64,000 bases of DNA, from positions 366,168 to 430,167 of the forward strand of contig CAWIBS010000009.1 of the NCBI GenBank assembly GCA_963834365.1, read 5' to 3'. Shown piece by piece: positions 46,492 through 57,447 of this stretch. The notes beneath the pieces were generated by a model that made no database searches, had not been told where the DNA came from, and saw only the letters and a program-made list of their open reading frames with translations. The stretch comes from CAWJAP01 sp963834365. Lineage in GTDB: Bacteria; Acidobacteriota; Vicinamibacteria; Vicinamibacterales; Vicinamibacteraceae. Both the position numbers and the translations under genes were made by a program. Every line of letters starts with the position of its first letter. Position 1 is the stretch's first letter.

Positions 46492-46953
46492 CTAGGCACC
46501 GAATTGACGAAGATGATGATCCGCGTGACGGTAACTGAATCTGCCCCATTCCGCTGCCGACAGGGCGCCAAACAACGGATGGTCTCCTGTGAGCTGCGCT
46601 TCCGGTCCACTGAACCGCTGAATCAGGTGTCGCAATTCATCGACGTCGCGCGCAAATTCGGTTGGACGAGTGCCCCCGATTTCCTGATCGGCCTCCGGCA
46701 CGGTCCTGACGCCCTCCGGCCATTTGACGCTCGTGTGTATGGCCAACCACCTGATCACGGTGCGCTCCCAGAGCGTACCAATGACTGGAACCCGCCGGTC
46801 GCCCAAGGCCGCGCGACACGCATCGCTCAGATGACACACCATCTGATGCGGAGTCATCCTGCCCCACCTGCGTTCGCTCCGCGGCGTGAGTGCCTCAATC
46901 CGTCGCAGGATTTCCGCCCGTGCTTCCGGATGCAACAGCGTCCCGTTCTTCAT
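46492..46953 (-). CDS. DUF1569 / DinB-like protein
   Basis: ATG 46953 (MKNGTLLHPEARAEILRRIE) fits family starts; an in-frame ATG at 47016 would add 21 residues. The four-helix DinB-like body shows LTPRSERRWGRMTPHQMVCH, LSDACRAALGD, TEFARDVDELRHLIQRFSG and EWGRFSYRHADHHLRQFGA, with His residues placed as in metal-binding DinB/YfiT proteins (HQMVCH, HADHH). These are thiol-transferase-like or uncharacterised proteins. About 153 residues. It stands alone. Confidence 0.75.
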   Translation of the reverse strand: MKNGTLLHPEARAEILRRIEALTPRSERRWGRMTPHQMVCHLSDACRAALGDRRVPVIGTLWERTVIRWLAIHTSVKWPEGVRTVPEADQEIGGTRPTEFARDVDELRHLIQRFSGPEAQLTGDHPLFGALSAAEWGRFSYRHADHHLRQFGA

Positions 46954-47108
46954 CGCAGCCACGTTGCCCATCACAAGTGCCCGCGGGTGACGCATCGTAT
47001 CGAGCTCGACGTTCACGAGTCAGCTGGGCGCGGGACATCAGCGGCGAACAGTCGCAGCGAGTGCCCGGCGGCTGCGACTTCTTTGTCAGCGATCATCATG
47101 ACACGGTG

Positions 47109-47453
47109 ATGTCCGTGACCGTGAAGTTCAGTTCTCCGCGCGACGCCGCCGTCCACGCCGCCGTGATGGGCGGAGCCGGCCTGGCGAGGCGCGACACGCA
47201 CCGCGTCGGGCAGCTTTTCAGGAACTCGCCGCCGTTCGAGGGCCCCGCACTCGAGGAGACCATCACAAGTTTCGTCCCAGCCTTTACTGGCGGCGTTGAC
47301 ACAGTGGTGCGGCTCGGCAGCCGTGTCGGCGTCGTCATCGCCGGCCGGCTGCACTACCTGCTCGACGACGACCGGCGGGAAGACGGGGTGGTCGAGCGCG
47401 GGGTGTCGAGCTTCATTTTCCGCTTCGGCGGCGGCCTGCACATTCGATTCTGA
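47109..47453 (+). pseudogene. C-terminal part of an outer-membrane beta-barrel-like protein
   Basis: The 114-residue frame reads AVMGGAGLARRDTHRVGQLF, VPAFTGGVDTVVRLGSRVGV, VIAGRLHYLLDDDRREDGVV and ends SSFIFRFGGGLHIRF with a terminal Phe, the assembly signal of outer-membrane barrels. Alternating hydrophobic residues fit short strands. There is no signal peptide and only three or four strands, so it looks like the end of a longer barrel whose 5' part is gone. Function unknown. Confidence 0.5.
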
Positions 47454-47585
47454 TGGCGGATAGACAGCATTGGAGATGGGGCGCGCGGTTGATGAACTCC
47501 GCATCCGACCATCGAGGGGCCGCCTTTGCACGGCTCGCCGCGAACCGCCTTCATCAGAGGCCGGCCGTGGGGCGAACGGCGGCCA

Positions 47586-48182
47586 TCAGCCGCCGTTCGC
47601 CGACAGATCCGCCAGCGACTGCTGGAGGTCGCGCCGCAGAGGCAGAAACTCACGTTGAACCGCACGCTGATTGAGCCAGTAGATCCCCGCGCTCAGCGCG
47701 AGAGTCGCGATGAGGTATACCGCCGCGGCCGTGGTCGAGTGCGACGTTCCCCAGAAGAACATGTTCACGCCGATGAGCAGCGGGGCGATGTACCACCACG
47801 CGACCCTGCGCGTCCACCGGATCTGCGCGTCGACGTGGGCGAGCTCGCGGCGACAGAACTCGGCCAGGCTCGTGTCCGGGGCCGTCTCCTCTCGTCCGTG
47901 TCGCAGCCGCAAAGCAGCGAGGACCGTAATGACCATCAGCGAGGCGCCGACCAGCACGAGGGCGCCGGCGCGCGCGAGCGGCGCACGGACGAAGTAGGCG
48001 GCGACCGCGAAGATCGCCCCGACGACGATCGCTGCGGCCGATTCATGGACATCGCGCCACATCAGGTCGCGACGAAGCCGTTCAAGCCGTTGCATGACGT
48101 TCGACATGAGTTCCTCCTTGGTCAAAGCCGGCGCCTCGACGCGCCGCTCCTGCCAGACGGTCTTCAGTTCCTCCAGGTCCAT
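47586..48182 (-). CDS. Four-helix membrane protein paired with a sigma factor
   Basis: 198 residues. The N-terminus is soluble and charged (LEELKTVWQERRVEAPALTK, EELMSNVMQRLERLRRDLMW), followed by helices at SAAAIVVGAIFAVAAYF, GALVLVGASLMVITVLAAL, VAWWYIAPLLIGVNMFFW and AAVYLIATLALSAGIYWL. It begins 3 bases after the sigma factor stop. Such partners often act as anti-sigma factors, with the N-terminal helices binding the sigma. No zinc motif is present. Inferred role only. Confidence 0.65.
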   Translation of the reverse strand: MDLEELKTVWQERRVEAPALTKEELMSNVMQRLERLRRDLMWRDVHESAAAIVVGAIFAVAAYFVRAPLARAGALVLVGASLMVITVLAALRLRHGREETAPDTSLAEFCRRELAHVDAQIRWTRRVAWWYIAPLLIGVNMFFWGTSHSTTAAAVYLIATLALSAGIYWLNQRAVQREFLPLRRDLQQSLADLSANGG

Positions 48183-48185
48183 CGG

Positions 48186-48683
48186 TCAGACTCCGACGTA
48201 GCGGTCGGTGAACCGCTTCTTCAAGCGGCTGAGACGCGCCCCAACGTTCGTCTCGCTGAGTCCCGTGACCTCGGCGATCTCGCGATAGGGGCGGTCGTCG
48301 AGATAGAGCAGCAGCAGCGCGCGGTCGACCTTGCCCAGGCTCTGCAGGAACTCCTCGAGGATCGCCAGCTCGCTCCGAGCGCCAGGCGCCTGCGCGTTCG
48401 AGGCGGCCACCAGCGCCTCGCTCGTGCCGCCCTGCACCAGCGGCACCCGCGCCGATGCTCGGCGCCGGTAGGTGATCGCCGTGTTCAAGGCGACACGGTA
48501 GACCCAGGTGTCAATCGACGATCGGCCCGCGAAGTCCGGCAGCGCCTTCCAGAGCTGCAACAGGACCTCCTGATAGAGGTCCTGCCATTCGGAGCCCGGC
48601 GCGTAACTGCGGGAGATACCCTCGAGACGCCGCCGGTTCCGCTCGACCAGACTCACGAATTCCTCGCTCATCTCCTCTGACAT
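48186..48683 (-). CDS. ECF-type RNA polymerase sigma factor
   Basis: 165 residues with region 2 (LEGISRSYAPGSEWQDLYQE, VLLQLWKALPDFAGRSSIDT, WVYRVALNTAITYRRR) and region 4 (FLQSLGKVDRALLLLYLDDR, PYREIAEVTGLSETNVGARL, SRLKKRF). It is followed 3 bases later by the membrane protein gene at 48182, which I take to be its regulator. This is the third small sigma factor in the window. Confidence 0.85.
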   Translation of the reverse strand: MSEEMSEEFVSLVERNRRRLEGISRSYAPGSEWQDLYQEVLLQLWKALPDFAGRSSIDTWVYRVALNTAITYRRRASARVPLVQGGTSEALVAASNAQAPGARSELAILEEFLQSLGKVDRALLLLYLDDRPYREIAEVTGLSETNVGARLSRLKKRFTDRYVGV

Positions 48684-48779
48684 CTACATTGGTCGCCCTG
48701 AGGGTGCGATCCTTACATCGGGCGCCCACCTGCCCCCATGGCGCAGACCGCCGCGGCACGCGGTCCGTGTTGAAAGTCC

Positions 48780-48824
48780 GGGACGGCAACCCCGTCGTGC
48801 GGGTCGATTCCCACCCCGGTACCA
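48780..48824 (+). other. tRNA-Leu-like 3' fragment
   Basis: The 45 bases contain a variable-arm-like hairpin (GACGG pairing with CCGTC), a T-arm-like GGGTCGATTCCC (one T short of the usual TTCGATT loop) and a closing CGGTACCA like a tRNA-Leu 3' end. No matching 5' acceptor strand is found upstream, and the hairpin GACCGC/GCGGTC just before it (about 48747-48766) does not fit a D or anticodon arm. I read it as a tRNA 3'-end fragment, possibly an attachment-site relic, not as a working tRNA. Confidence 0.35.
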
Positions 48825-48941
48825 AAAATCACCAATTGATCGGTCGGTTTCAGGCCTGATCGGCCTCGCGCCCTCTGTGCGGGCCGGGTGCAAGGCCGGC
48901 CGGGCTTGGCAAGACCCACCCTCTCGTGGTGTTCTGCGGGA

Positions 48942-49919
48942 GTGAGTCTTCGTCAGATCAGATGGTCCTGGCTGTCGGTCATCGCCACGTGCGTTGGCGT
49001 CGCATTGTCAGCTGAGCAAGGCGCGGCGCTCGACACCGCGCCGCCACCGCATCCCGGGTTGCGATTCTTCGGCTACTACAACGTGATCGACAGCCGCTAC
49101 GGAAACTTCGCCGACGAGACGTTTTCGTACACGAATCTCGTCATCACGGGGCCGGGCTCGAACTCCCTTTACGCGCCATCCCTCCAGATCGCCGCCGCGG
49201 CGGGCAAGCGCATCATGCTGCTGCTCAGCGAGGAACCGCTGTGGGAGGTCGCGGTCACGGCGGCGGCGCCGTTCTGGGACAACGTCGATTTCATCGAAGT
49301 GCTTCACGAGGACGACGACACGACGACCGCAGCTGCGCTCGACGAGAAGATCGGGCGTCTCGAAGCGCTGCTGGCGGCGAAGTCGCTGACGCCGAAGATC
49401 TTCGGTGCGACCTACACCTTCTGCCAGCAACTCGGTCGGTCAACCGGCGATCCGGTCACCGGTGAATGCGGCCGCGCCGACCCGGCCATCGGCGCGACAC
49501 GGATGGCGAAGAAGCTGACGTGGATCGGACTCGAGGTGTATCCGCCCATTCCAGGCAATCCATCGAGTGACGTGAACGTCCGGCGGATGCTCGCCGACCT
49601 CACGGTCGCGAAGCGCCGCGTCCCGGCTGGAAAACGCATCGTGCTCGTCGGCATGGGCTACGACCGCAACGGTGCCTGGACGACCGCACCCGGTGGTCCT
49701 GGTGCGGCACCTGTGAACGTGGCGTCACTGCGCGATCTGCAGATGCCGACGTATCTCGGCGGGCACGACGACACACGCGTGATCGCGCTCGTTTTCTTCT
49801 CGTACGGCCGTCCGGGAGGCACGCGCACACATCCGGAGCTGAAGGCGCCGCATCAGGAGATTGGCGCCAGGATCCTTGCCGCGGCAAAAGCGGCAGAAGC
49901 AGGAAAGACGCCGCGCTGA
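48942..49919 (+). CDS. Secreted TIM-barrel-like hypothetical protein
   Basis: GTG 48942 opens with a signal peptide (IRWSWLSVIATCVGVALSAE). The mature part shows LRFFGYYNVIDSRYGNFADE, LQIAAAAGKRIMLLLSEEPL, NVDFIEVLHEDDDTTTAAAL, TWIGLEVYPPIPGNPSS and GKRIVLVGMGYDRNGAW, a beta/alpha alternation like glycosidase TIM barrels. The IEVLHEDD and GLEVYPP segments resemble strands that carry catalytic acids, but I cannot assign a family. About 325 residues. It is divergent from the sigma operon. Confidence 0.55.
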   Translation: MSLRQIRWSWLSVIATCVGVALSAEQGAALDTAPPPHPGLRFFGYYNVIDSRYGNFADETFSYTNLVITGPGSNSLYAPSLQIAAAAGKRIMLLLSEEPLWEVAVTAAAPFWDNVDFIEVLHEDDDTTTAAALDEKIGRLEALLAAKSLTPKIFGATYTFCQQLGRSTGDPVTGECGRADPAIGATRMAKKLTWIGLEVYPPIPGNPSSDVNVRRMLADLTVAKRRVPAGKRIVLVGMGYDRNGAWTTAPGGPGAAPVNVASLRDLQMPTYLGGHDDTRVIALVFFSYGRPGGTRTHPELKAPHQEIGARILAAAKAAEAGKTPR

Positions 49920-50019
49920 AACCGAGGGCAACGACCGGGCTCACGTACGTATGCGTCGCGACCAGTGTCGCTGAGCAACGCTCGAGCAGCCACGTGTAGG
50001 CGGAGAACGCGCTGGGCTT
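49914..50019 (-). pseudogene. Remnant of an EamA-family permease C-terminus
   Basis: On the minus strand the translation SAFSAYTWLLERCSATLVAT, HTYVSPVVAL matches the characteristic penultimate helix of EamA/RhaT permeases (SAVAFTAYTWLLxxxSPxLVATYTYVNPVVAV). It starts and ends abruptly and touches the 3' end of the secreted protein gene. The rest of the permease is absent. Confidence 0.65.
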
Positions 50020-50383
50020 GGACCATTCGTCGGGCCTGGACGACGGGTGGCGGACTACGCGCTCCTGCTGATAAGCCTCGCATGGGCTGCCTTCTCCGTG
50101 ATCTCGATAGCGAACTCGCGGTAGCGTCACGCGGGCTCGCCTCGCGCTGCGCAGGGGCGAGACTTACAGAGTCACCGACTGCCGCGCTCCTCATCCAGGA
50201 GCTGGGCGGCATAGTATCGACGACGTCGACGGCGGCGCAGGGCAGGATAGACCGTCGCATCGCCAGGAGCCCCCAAGGTTGCCAAGCCGCGTTTGGCCAA
50301 GGCCGCCAGGCCGGGCGGCACCGAAGCGTCGATTGCAACACGGCCAGGAGGAGCGATTTCGGCGACGACTTCTCCGCGGTCCG
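49920..50383. other. Intergenic between convergent genes, with a permease remnant
   Basis: About 460 bases. Apart from the EamA tail at its left edge, no frame has family character. No clear terminator hairpin was identified. Confidence 0.45.
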
Positions 50384-53300
50384 TCACCCTCCGGATCGAA
50401 TCTCACGGAGCATCTGGAGCCCGACCGGATGAGTGGGGTTCCGCTGCAGGAGCTGCTCGAGCACCCGGACGCCATCCTGGCGGCGGCCCGCCTCGAGATA
50501 GATTTCGAGAGCGCGACGTAGGCCATCTCGAACTCGGCGTTCTCCCCGAGGAGCCGCTGAAGGACTGCAATCGCCTTCTCCATCTCGCCGCGGGCCGAGA
50601 GCACCAGGGCGAGGTTGGTGGCGGCCTCGCCATAGCCCTTTCGCTTGTCCACGGCCTCCTGAAAGTACTTCTGGGCGCGATCGAGATCGCTCTGGCGCCC
50701 GAAGAAGATGCCGACGTTGTTCAGCGCCTCGGGGAAGTCGGGTTGAAGCGCCAGAGCCTTTTGGTACAGGCCATAGGCCTCGTCTGCGCGGCCGGTCTGG
50801 AACAGCGCGAAGCCGAGATTGTTGAGGGCATCGGGAAAATCGGGTTTCGCCTCGAGCGCCGCTCGAAAGCGCTCGATGGCGCCCGGGATGTCTCCGCTCT
50901 CTGCAAGCAATGCCCCGAGGCTGTTGTCGGCCTCGGCGTAATCCGGCTTGAGGCGAAGCGCGTGCTCGAAGGCCGCCCTGGCCTTCGCCGGTTGACGCTT
51001 CATGTACAACGTGCCGAGGTTGTAGAAGGTGAGTGCGCTCGGGTCGCGCTTGGCGACGCCCTCGAACACGACCAGCGCGGGCGCGTCGAAGCCCTGCTCC
51101 GAGAGCTCCAGTCCGTACTGAAAGTAGCTGCGTTCTGCTGGACTCGAAAAAAGCCTCCCGGGAAATGGCAGGGCCCGCGTCAGGCGCTCGGCCGCGGAGA
51201 CCTCGATCCGGGGGATGTCTTCAACGACCTTCGCGGCGATCGGTTCGTGATAGACCTTGACGATCTCTCCCCGCACGTTCATAAGGAAAAGCGTGGGCAG
51301 ACGCAAATCCTCCCGCCGGTCGAAGATGTAGCGGTGAAGCAGGTTGTATGTACCAGCGACCTCTTCGCTGGCCACCATCACCGGCACATCGAGGGTCCCG
51401 GCAACGGCCCGGACTTTCGGCTCATCCGCTTTCCCATCGATCGCGATCGTGAGGAGCGAGGCGCCTGCTTTCGCGAGGGACTGCCTCGCGCGCGACAAAT
51501 CCTGCGAGGGCGGCGCGAGAGGGGGGCGCCCAGGTCGCCCAGAACAAGATCAGCGCGGGCCGACCGGCCAGGGCGGAGAGCGAATGCTCCCGGCCTTCCA
51601 GGTCCCGAAGATTGAAGTCAGGAGCGGGATAGGGCTCGTACAGCCACGTCCCTGCCGAGCCTCGATTCTGCGCTTCACTGACTGCCGCGCTCCTGCCAGC
51701 ATCGGTGGCGGCGACCTTCCGGAACGGCTCGGTGCGAAGGGCGTTCCGGGCTTCTTCCACCCACACTCGATGATTGAGGGGAACGTCCGAAAACGTCTGG
51801 ACGAGGCCGCTCGGCCACGCGATCGTCACCTTCGAGATGCGCTGGCTCCTGCCCAGGCCGATGAGCAGCTCCTTGGAATGCTGAGAGATGAAGCCGGAGC
51901 CAGCCATGACGATCCGCGTGGCGCGGATCTGGTCCGTCTCCACCGTCACGCGCGCCCCGACCGCGTCGCGGTTGCTCTTCGTGCCCTGCAGGCGAAGCGC
52001 GAGCGCCGCATGACCGGCGGCGAAGTCGTTGCGGAAGAGCCGAAGCTGCGGCGACGAGCGTGGCGCCATCAGGAGGACGTCCGGGTCTCCATCGGCGTCG
52101 TAGTCGAACACGGCAAATGAGCGGCCGTCCTCGTCCACATCGAGTCCCGCGGTGCCCGAGACCTCGTCGAAACCGCCACGGCCGTCGTTCCGCAAGAGGA
52201 CGTGGCGCTCGTGTTGAGCCTGCGCCCCGTCACCGACGAGCAGGCGATTCGTGGCGCGCCAGCCATCGTCGTATCGCGTGCCAGGCGTCCGGACCAGCGG
52301 CGACTGGGCGACGGTCTGCCGCCAGAAAAAGCTGTCGACGTCCACCGACGTTTCGTCCGCGTCCCGCGTGAACATCCCGTTCACCACATAGAGGTCCTGC
52401 CACCCGTCGCTGTCGAAATCGAATGCATCCGAGGACCACGCCCATCGGCCGAACTCGGCCCGCGCCTGGAGGGTCACGTCTTCGAACGTGCCGTCGCCCT
52501 TGTTTCGGAACAGCGAGTTGCCTCGGACGTGACGGCGATAGATCTCGCGAATCTCCGCAGACGCGTCGGGCTTGAAGCCCGGCGAGGATGTCACCCGTTG
52601 CCCTGCGGCCGTCCACATGTTTCCCGTGTAGATGTCCAGGCGCCCGTCGTTGTCGTAGTCGAGGAACGTCGCGCTCATGCCCGCACCGTAGTCCTCGACG
52701 CCCGCCGGGGCCGCCACGTCCCTGAATCGGGCCTGTCCGTTGATGAGTCCTTCGTGGCGGTACAGGTTCTTGCGACCGAAGTCGTTCGCGACCAGCAGAT
52801 CGGGCCATCCATCCTCGTCGTAGTCCGCCCAGGCCGGGGCGAAGCTGAATCGGTCATTGTTCTGATTGAGCCCCACCGACTCGGTGACCTCCACGAACCG
52901 TCCGTGGCCGTCGTTCCTGAGGAGGACGTTGGGGGACCCGTTCTGCGCATCGTGATAGGGCGAAGGCGGGCCGGCTTTGTCTTCGCTCACCCCGATGAAG
53001 TAGCCGTACGCGCAGAGATAGAGGTCCAGGAATCCGTCACGGTCGTAGTCGGCGAGGGCGGCGGACGTCAACGACCCTTGAAGCGGCTGCTTGAACCGGA
53101 ACGCCTCGGAATCGCGCGTGAAGTGGGCCTTGCCGTCGTTGTGGAACAGGAAGGGCCCCGAACGCGTGAGCAGGATGAGGTCCTGGTCGCCGTCGTTCTC
53201 GACGTCGGCGATGAGCGATTGCGACGTGCGGTCGAGGACCGCGACACCGGCGGCCTCGGTCACGTCCTCGAACGTGCCATCGCCGTGATTGCGATACAGG

Positions 53301-54154
53301 CGGTTGGGCAGGCCCTCGGGCTGCGAGACATAGACATCGTCGAGACCGTCTCCGTCGACATCGCCGACCGACACACCGTGATGTCCCATTCCGCCAGGCT
53401 TGAAGATCCCGTCGATTCTCGAAGACCATTCGTCGAGCCCTGGAACGAGCTGGTCGCGGAAGGACGCGTTGCGGCCGAACGACGTCTGCGTCGCTTCCGT
53501 GAAGATGGGAGCCGATGCGCGACTGCGCACCTGGTCGAGCGCGGTCCATTCGATGACGCGCCATTGACCGTCGGCACCGCGCCGCCAGCGCATCTGCCAG
53601 CGCCCGAGCCGTTCGGCGCGCCAGCCTCCTTTCGCGTCCCCGACGAGATCGAAGCGCACGCTCGTGCGGGCCAGCGGACGTGCCCCGCGCTCGACTTCGA
53701 TGGCGGTGATCAGGAATTCGGCGGTCCGAACCACTTCGAAGTCACCGACCAGGGCGCTCAATTCTTTTCGGAACGACGTGCGATCGAGCCGCAATTCGAC
53801 GGGCATGGAACGGGCGCGGAATACCTCGAGCTGCGGGCTGTTGCCGACTTGGACTTCGTCGCTCGGCGTCAAACCACCGCCCCTGAACTCGGGATCGAGC
53901 AACCAGTCCGCCACCTCCGCCGCTCGGGCCGGGCGCTCGCGGATGCGCGCGCTCAACTCCCTGAGGCGGGCGCCAAGTTCCTCGGCTTCCTTTTCTTCTG
54001 GGAACGCGTCGCCGCCGGCGGCGAGATGCTTCTGCACGGACTCGAGCGACGACGGAACGCGGTAGGTGGGCTCGTATCGGTAGGTCTTCGGCGAGGCCGC
54101 GGCATGAGGCGATCCGGCCGAAGACTGTTGCGCGGAGGGCTCGGCCCCGAACAT
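50384..54154 (-). CDS. Exported FG-GAP/UnbV (CRTAC1-like), redoxin and TPR fusion protein, frameshifted
   Basis: Joined across two frame changes (about 51510 and 50505) this is one protein of about 1255 residues. After a leader and linker come FG-GAP (VCBS) repeats such as SVGDVDGDGLDDVYVSQPEG, ADYDEDGWPDLLVANDFGRK and FDFDSDGWQDLYVVNGM, then an ASPIC/UnbV domain (AVGARVTVETDQIRATRIVM and a SKELLIGLG turn). A redoxin segment follows (NLRDLEGREHSLSALAGRPA, LILFWATWAPP) without a Cys pair, then about six TPR units (ALTFYNLGTLYMKRQPAKAR, PDALNNLGFALFQTGRADEA). The start is unclear: ATG 54154 lies inside a signal helix (ASAALAILLVLPLMFG) whose first codons directly follow the TonB stop at 54224. 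Confidence 0.8.
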
Positions 54155-54223
54155 CAGCGGGAGGACCAGCAGGATGGCAAGTGCGGCCGATGCCAGTCCT
54201 CGGTCCGGGAGGCACCAGGCGAC

Positions 54224-57200
54224 CTAGAAAGTAAACTTCAGCACGAGCTCGACGATTCTCGGCGCCGAGAAGACGTTCTGGATTCGTCCAAAGGTCGTGG
54301 GATTGGAGAGGTCCGCGGATCCGGCCTGCAGCGCGTAGTTCGGATGGTTCAGGACGTTGAATGCCTCGACCCTGAACGTCACGTAGCGTCGGTCGGCGAC
54401 GTAGAAGTTCTTGCTCAACCCGAGGTCCCAGTTCCAGTAGCCCGGACCGCGCAGAATGCCGACGCCGGAATCGCCGAACCGCCCTGCCGGGGCGGACTGG
54501 AAGCAGCTGGCGTCGATCCAGGCGTCGTCCACGCCGGCGTCCTGAGATCCCGCCTTGGCACAGGCGGTCGGGCCGCTCCAGCGAGCGCGTTGCCTGCAGC
54601 GACCGGCCGGCCCCGTCATAGACGGTTACGGGGAGGCCGCTGTGCACCTGGAAGATGCTGTTGACGATCCAGCCCCCCAGGAGGCGTTCGTCGCGCCGGT
54701 CGTCGTCACGGCCGAACGGCAGCTCGTAGATGATCGCCAGGCTGAAGTTGTGCTTCATGTCGTACGGGGACGGTCCGTAGTCCCTCAGGGGGTCGGTGCT
54801 GTCCATGTAGTAGTAGCCCTGGCCGGCCGTCTGACCCCAGCCCACACCGTAGTAGCCGACGTTGTCGCTGAGCGACTTGCTGTACGTGTAGGAGGCGAGG
54901 AACTCCAGGCCATCCTTCGGCCGCTGGCGCACGCTGGTCTGCAACGCATCGTACGCGCCGACGCCGATCGAGTTCGTGCCGCTGGTGACGCCGATGTTCG
55001 GGTTCAGCGGGTAGAGCGGCCGCCGCTGATCCAGCGGACGCCAGGTGTCGACCGGGCCGGGATCGGGTTCGGGCTGGTTGAAGTCGAACGGGACGACCAT
55101 GTGGCTGGAGCGGCTGCCCACGTATCCGATCTGGGCCGAGAGCGCGTCCGTCAGCTTGCGCTCGACGAACACGTTCCACTGTTTCGTGAGCTGAGGCCGC
55201 AGGTCGGGCGCGAAGATGCGGAAGAGCGTCCCGGGACCGCCGCTCACGTCGGGCACGATGTCGTCGAAACCCACGGACGCCGTGCCCGCCCCAGTCGTGG
55301 CATCGAAGACCCTGCGCCCTTCGAAGTTGAACGGAGGGTTCTGCGTGAGTCTCAGGTTCTTCCCGGTGCCCTCCATGTACTGCACGATCCCGAACGCGCC
55401 GCGGACGACCCAGTCTGGCGCTGGTGTCCACGCGAAGCCCACACGCGGCTCGAAGCCGCCATAGTACGCGTCGAACAGCGCCCGGCTGTTGCCATCCTGA
55501 CCGGCCAGGAGCAGCTGGCCGGTCGTGAGGTCGATGTTCGACTGGCGGTCGTCCTTCTCCACCCACGGCGACGTGTACTCCCAGGTGAGCCCCAGGTTCA
55601 ACGTGAGGTCGTTCCGGATCCGGAAATCGTCCTGGACGAAGATACCGATGCGGTGACCGAACTGCGTGAAGGGTTCGACCAGGCCGCCGCGGCCCTTGGC
55701 GGACACGTCATCCAGCAGGAAGTCCGAGAAGGCAAAGCCGGTGAAGGCGCCGGAGTAATCGAAGTGGCCGAGAATGCCTTCGTTGCCGGAGTACGAGAAG
55801 CCCTGCCGCTGATAGAGCCAGCGTCCGCCGAACTTGAGCTGGTGCTTGCCCAGGAAGAGCGAGTATTTGTCGGTGACCTGATAGCTCCAGATGTCGTTGA
55901 ACTCCGATCCGCCAGCACTTCCGAAGCCAAAGTCGCCGATGCCGAACCCGCTGAGCCCGGGGATGGGCTGCCCGCCCGGGATCCCGATCGTGGCGTTCGC
56001 GTCGCCAATCCCGGCCCAGTCCACCGGAATCGTCTGGAACTTCACGTGGGTGAAGCCGGCCGTCAGCTCGTTGAGGGCACTGGCGCTGATGGTGCGCGTC
56101 CAGTTGCCGGCCAGGCTCAGGAACGGCGAATCGTTCGTGGAGGTCAGGTTGCTCTCGAGCGGCGCGCGCTCCGGCTCCGCTTTGTAGCTCTGGTACGAGA
56201 ACCGCGCGAACATCCGATCGTTGGTCGAGATGTTCCAGTCGACCTTGGCGTCGCCCTGGTGGGCGCGCTGCTTGTCCGCGGAGGGCGCAACCAGGTTGTT
56301 CGTGTCCCCGGCCCGATTGGGGAGCGGGTACAGCCGCTGGTTCGCCAGCACCGCCTGCGCGATCGGGCTGAAGCGGCTGGTCGGGATGACGTTGCCCGGG
56401 AACGGCTGCCCGGTCGAGGGATCGCGGATGGTCACGCCGACGCCCGAGAAATCGCCCCTGCGCCAGGCCTCAGGGGCGACGGTTCTCACGAGCTCGCCCG
56501 GCCGATCGCGGATGAAGGCCTGGTAGTCCCCGAAGAAGAACAGCTTGTTCTTCATGATCGGGCCGCCGATGGTGCCCCCGAAGATGTGCTGCGACAGCTC
56601 GGCCTTCTTCGCGGCAGGAGTAACGCGATTGTTCTCCCACGTGTTCGCGGCCATGCTGCTGTCGCGCCAGTACTCGAAGACGTTTCCGCGGAACTCGTTC
56701 GTTCCCGACTTCAACGTGCTGCCGATCAGCGCGCCGGCCACGTTGCCGAACTCGGCCGAATAGTTGTTGGTCTCGACACGAACCTCCGCCAGCGCATCGG
56801 GGCTCGGCTGGTACGGGAGCAGGTTGTCGATCGGCTCGTTCATGTCGATGCCGTCGAGCGTGTAGTTGTTCGCCTGTTCCCGCTGGCCGTTCACGAACGG
56901 CCGTCCTCCACCGAAGTTCTTGGGTTGGGTGAAGCTGTCGGGCTCGGTCGTCGTCACGCCGGGCATCAGCAGCGCGAGCTGCGAGAAGTTGCGTCCGTTG
57001 AGGGGCATGCCCTCGATCGTGGTCCCCGAGACGACGTCACCCACGACGGCATCCTGCGTCTGGAGGATGGGCGTCACGCCGGTGACTTCGATGCTCTGCT
57101 CGAACCCGACCTGCATCGTGATGTCGACGCGTGCGATCTGGCCGGATTCGAGTCTGATTGGATTCGTTTCGTAGACCTGGAAGCCCTGCGCCTGCGCGCG

Positions 57201-57447
57201 GACCTTGTAGTTGCCGATCGGCAGGGCCGAGAATCGTGTAGAGACCGTCGCTGTTGCTCTTCGCCGTGTAGGTGACCTGCGTGTCGAGGTTCGTCGCGAC
57301 CACCTCGACACCGCCAAGGGGATTGGCATCCTTCCCGCTGATGGTCCCGGTGAAGCTGGCGAAGTGCGTCTGCGCCATCAGCAGGGCAGAGCCAACCAGC
57401 ACCACGAGCGTCGGAGCGAGAGCGGTCCCCAGCCATCGTTGATTCAT
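54224..57447 (-). CDS. Oar-like TonB-dependent receptor, two frameshifts
   Basis: ATG 57447 with GGAGG 7 bases upstream. Signal peptide MNQRWLGTALAPTLVVLVGS, then a carboxypeptidase-regulatory domain (FTGTISGKDANPLGGVEVVA), a frame change near 57240, plug domain (GTTIEGMPLNGRNFSQLALL, NYTLDGIDMNEPIDNLLPYQ) and a long barrel (FFFGDYQAFIRDRPGELVRT, IGIFVQDDFRIRNDLTLNLG, RVEAFNVLNHPNYALQAG) ending LVLKFTF with terminal Phe. A second frame change is near 54590. About 1075 residues, the usual length. It forms an operon with the UnbV/redoxin/TPR gene, the arrangement seen for SusC-like import pairs in acidobacteria. Confidence 0.9.

Noticed and set aside
32136..48824. A selenocysteine system (SelA-like protein plus tRNA-like fragment)
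   Set aside because: The SelA-like protein has an export signal and DgaE-type motifs; the tRNA piece is partial and Leu-like; no SelB, SelD or in-frame TGA gene is seen.
52202..57275. Very long open frames on the plus strand opposite the UnbV/TPR and TonB genes
   Set aside because: They are antisense to well-supported genes, have biased composition from GC-rich codons and no family character.
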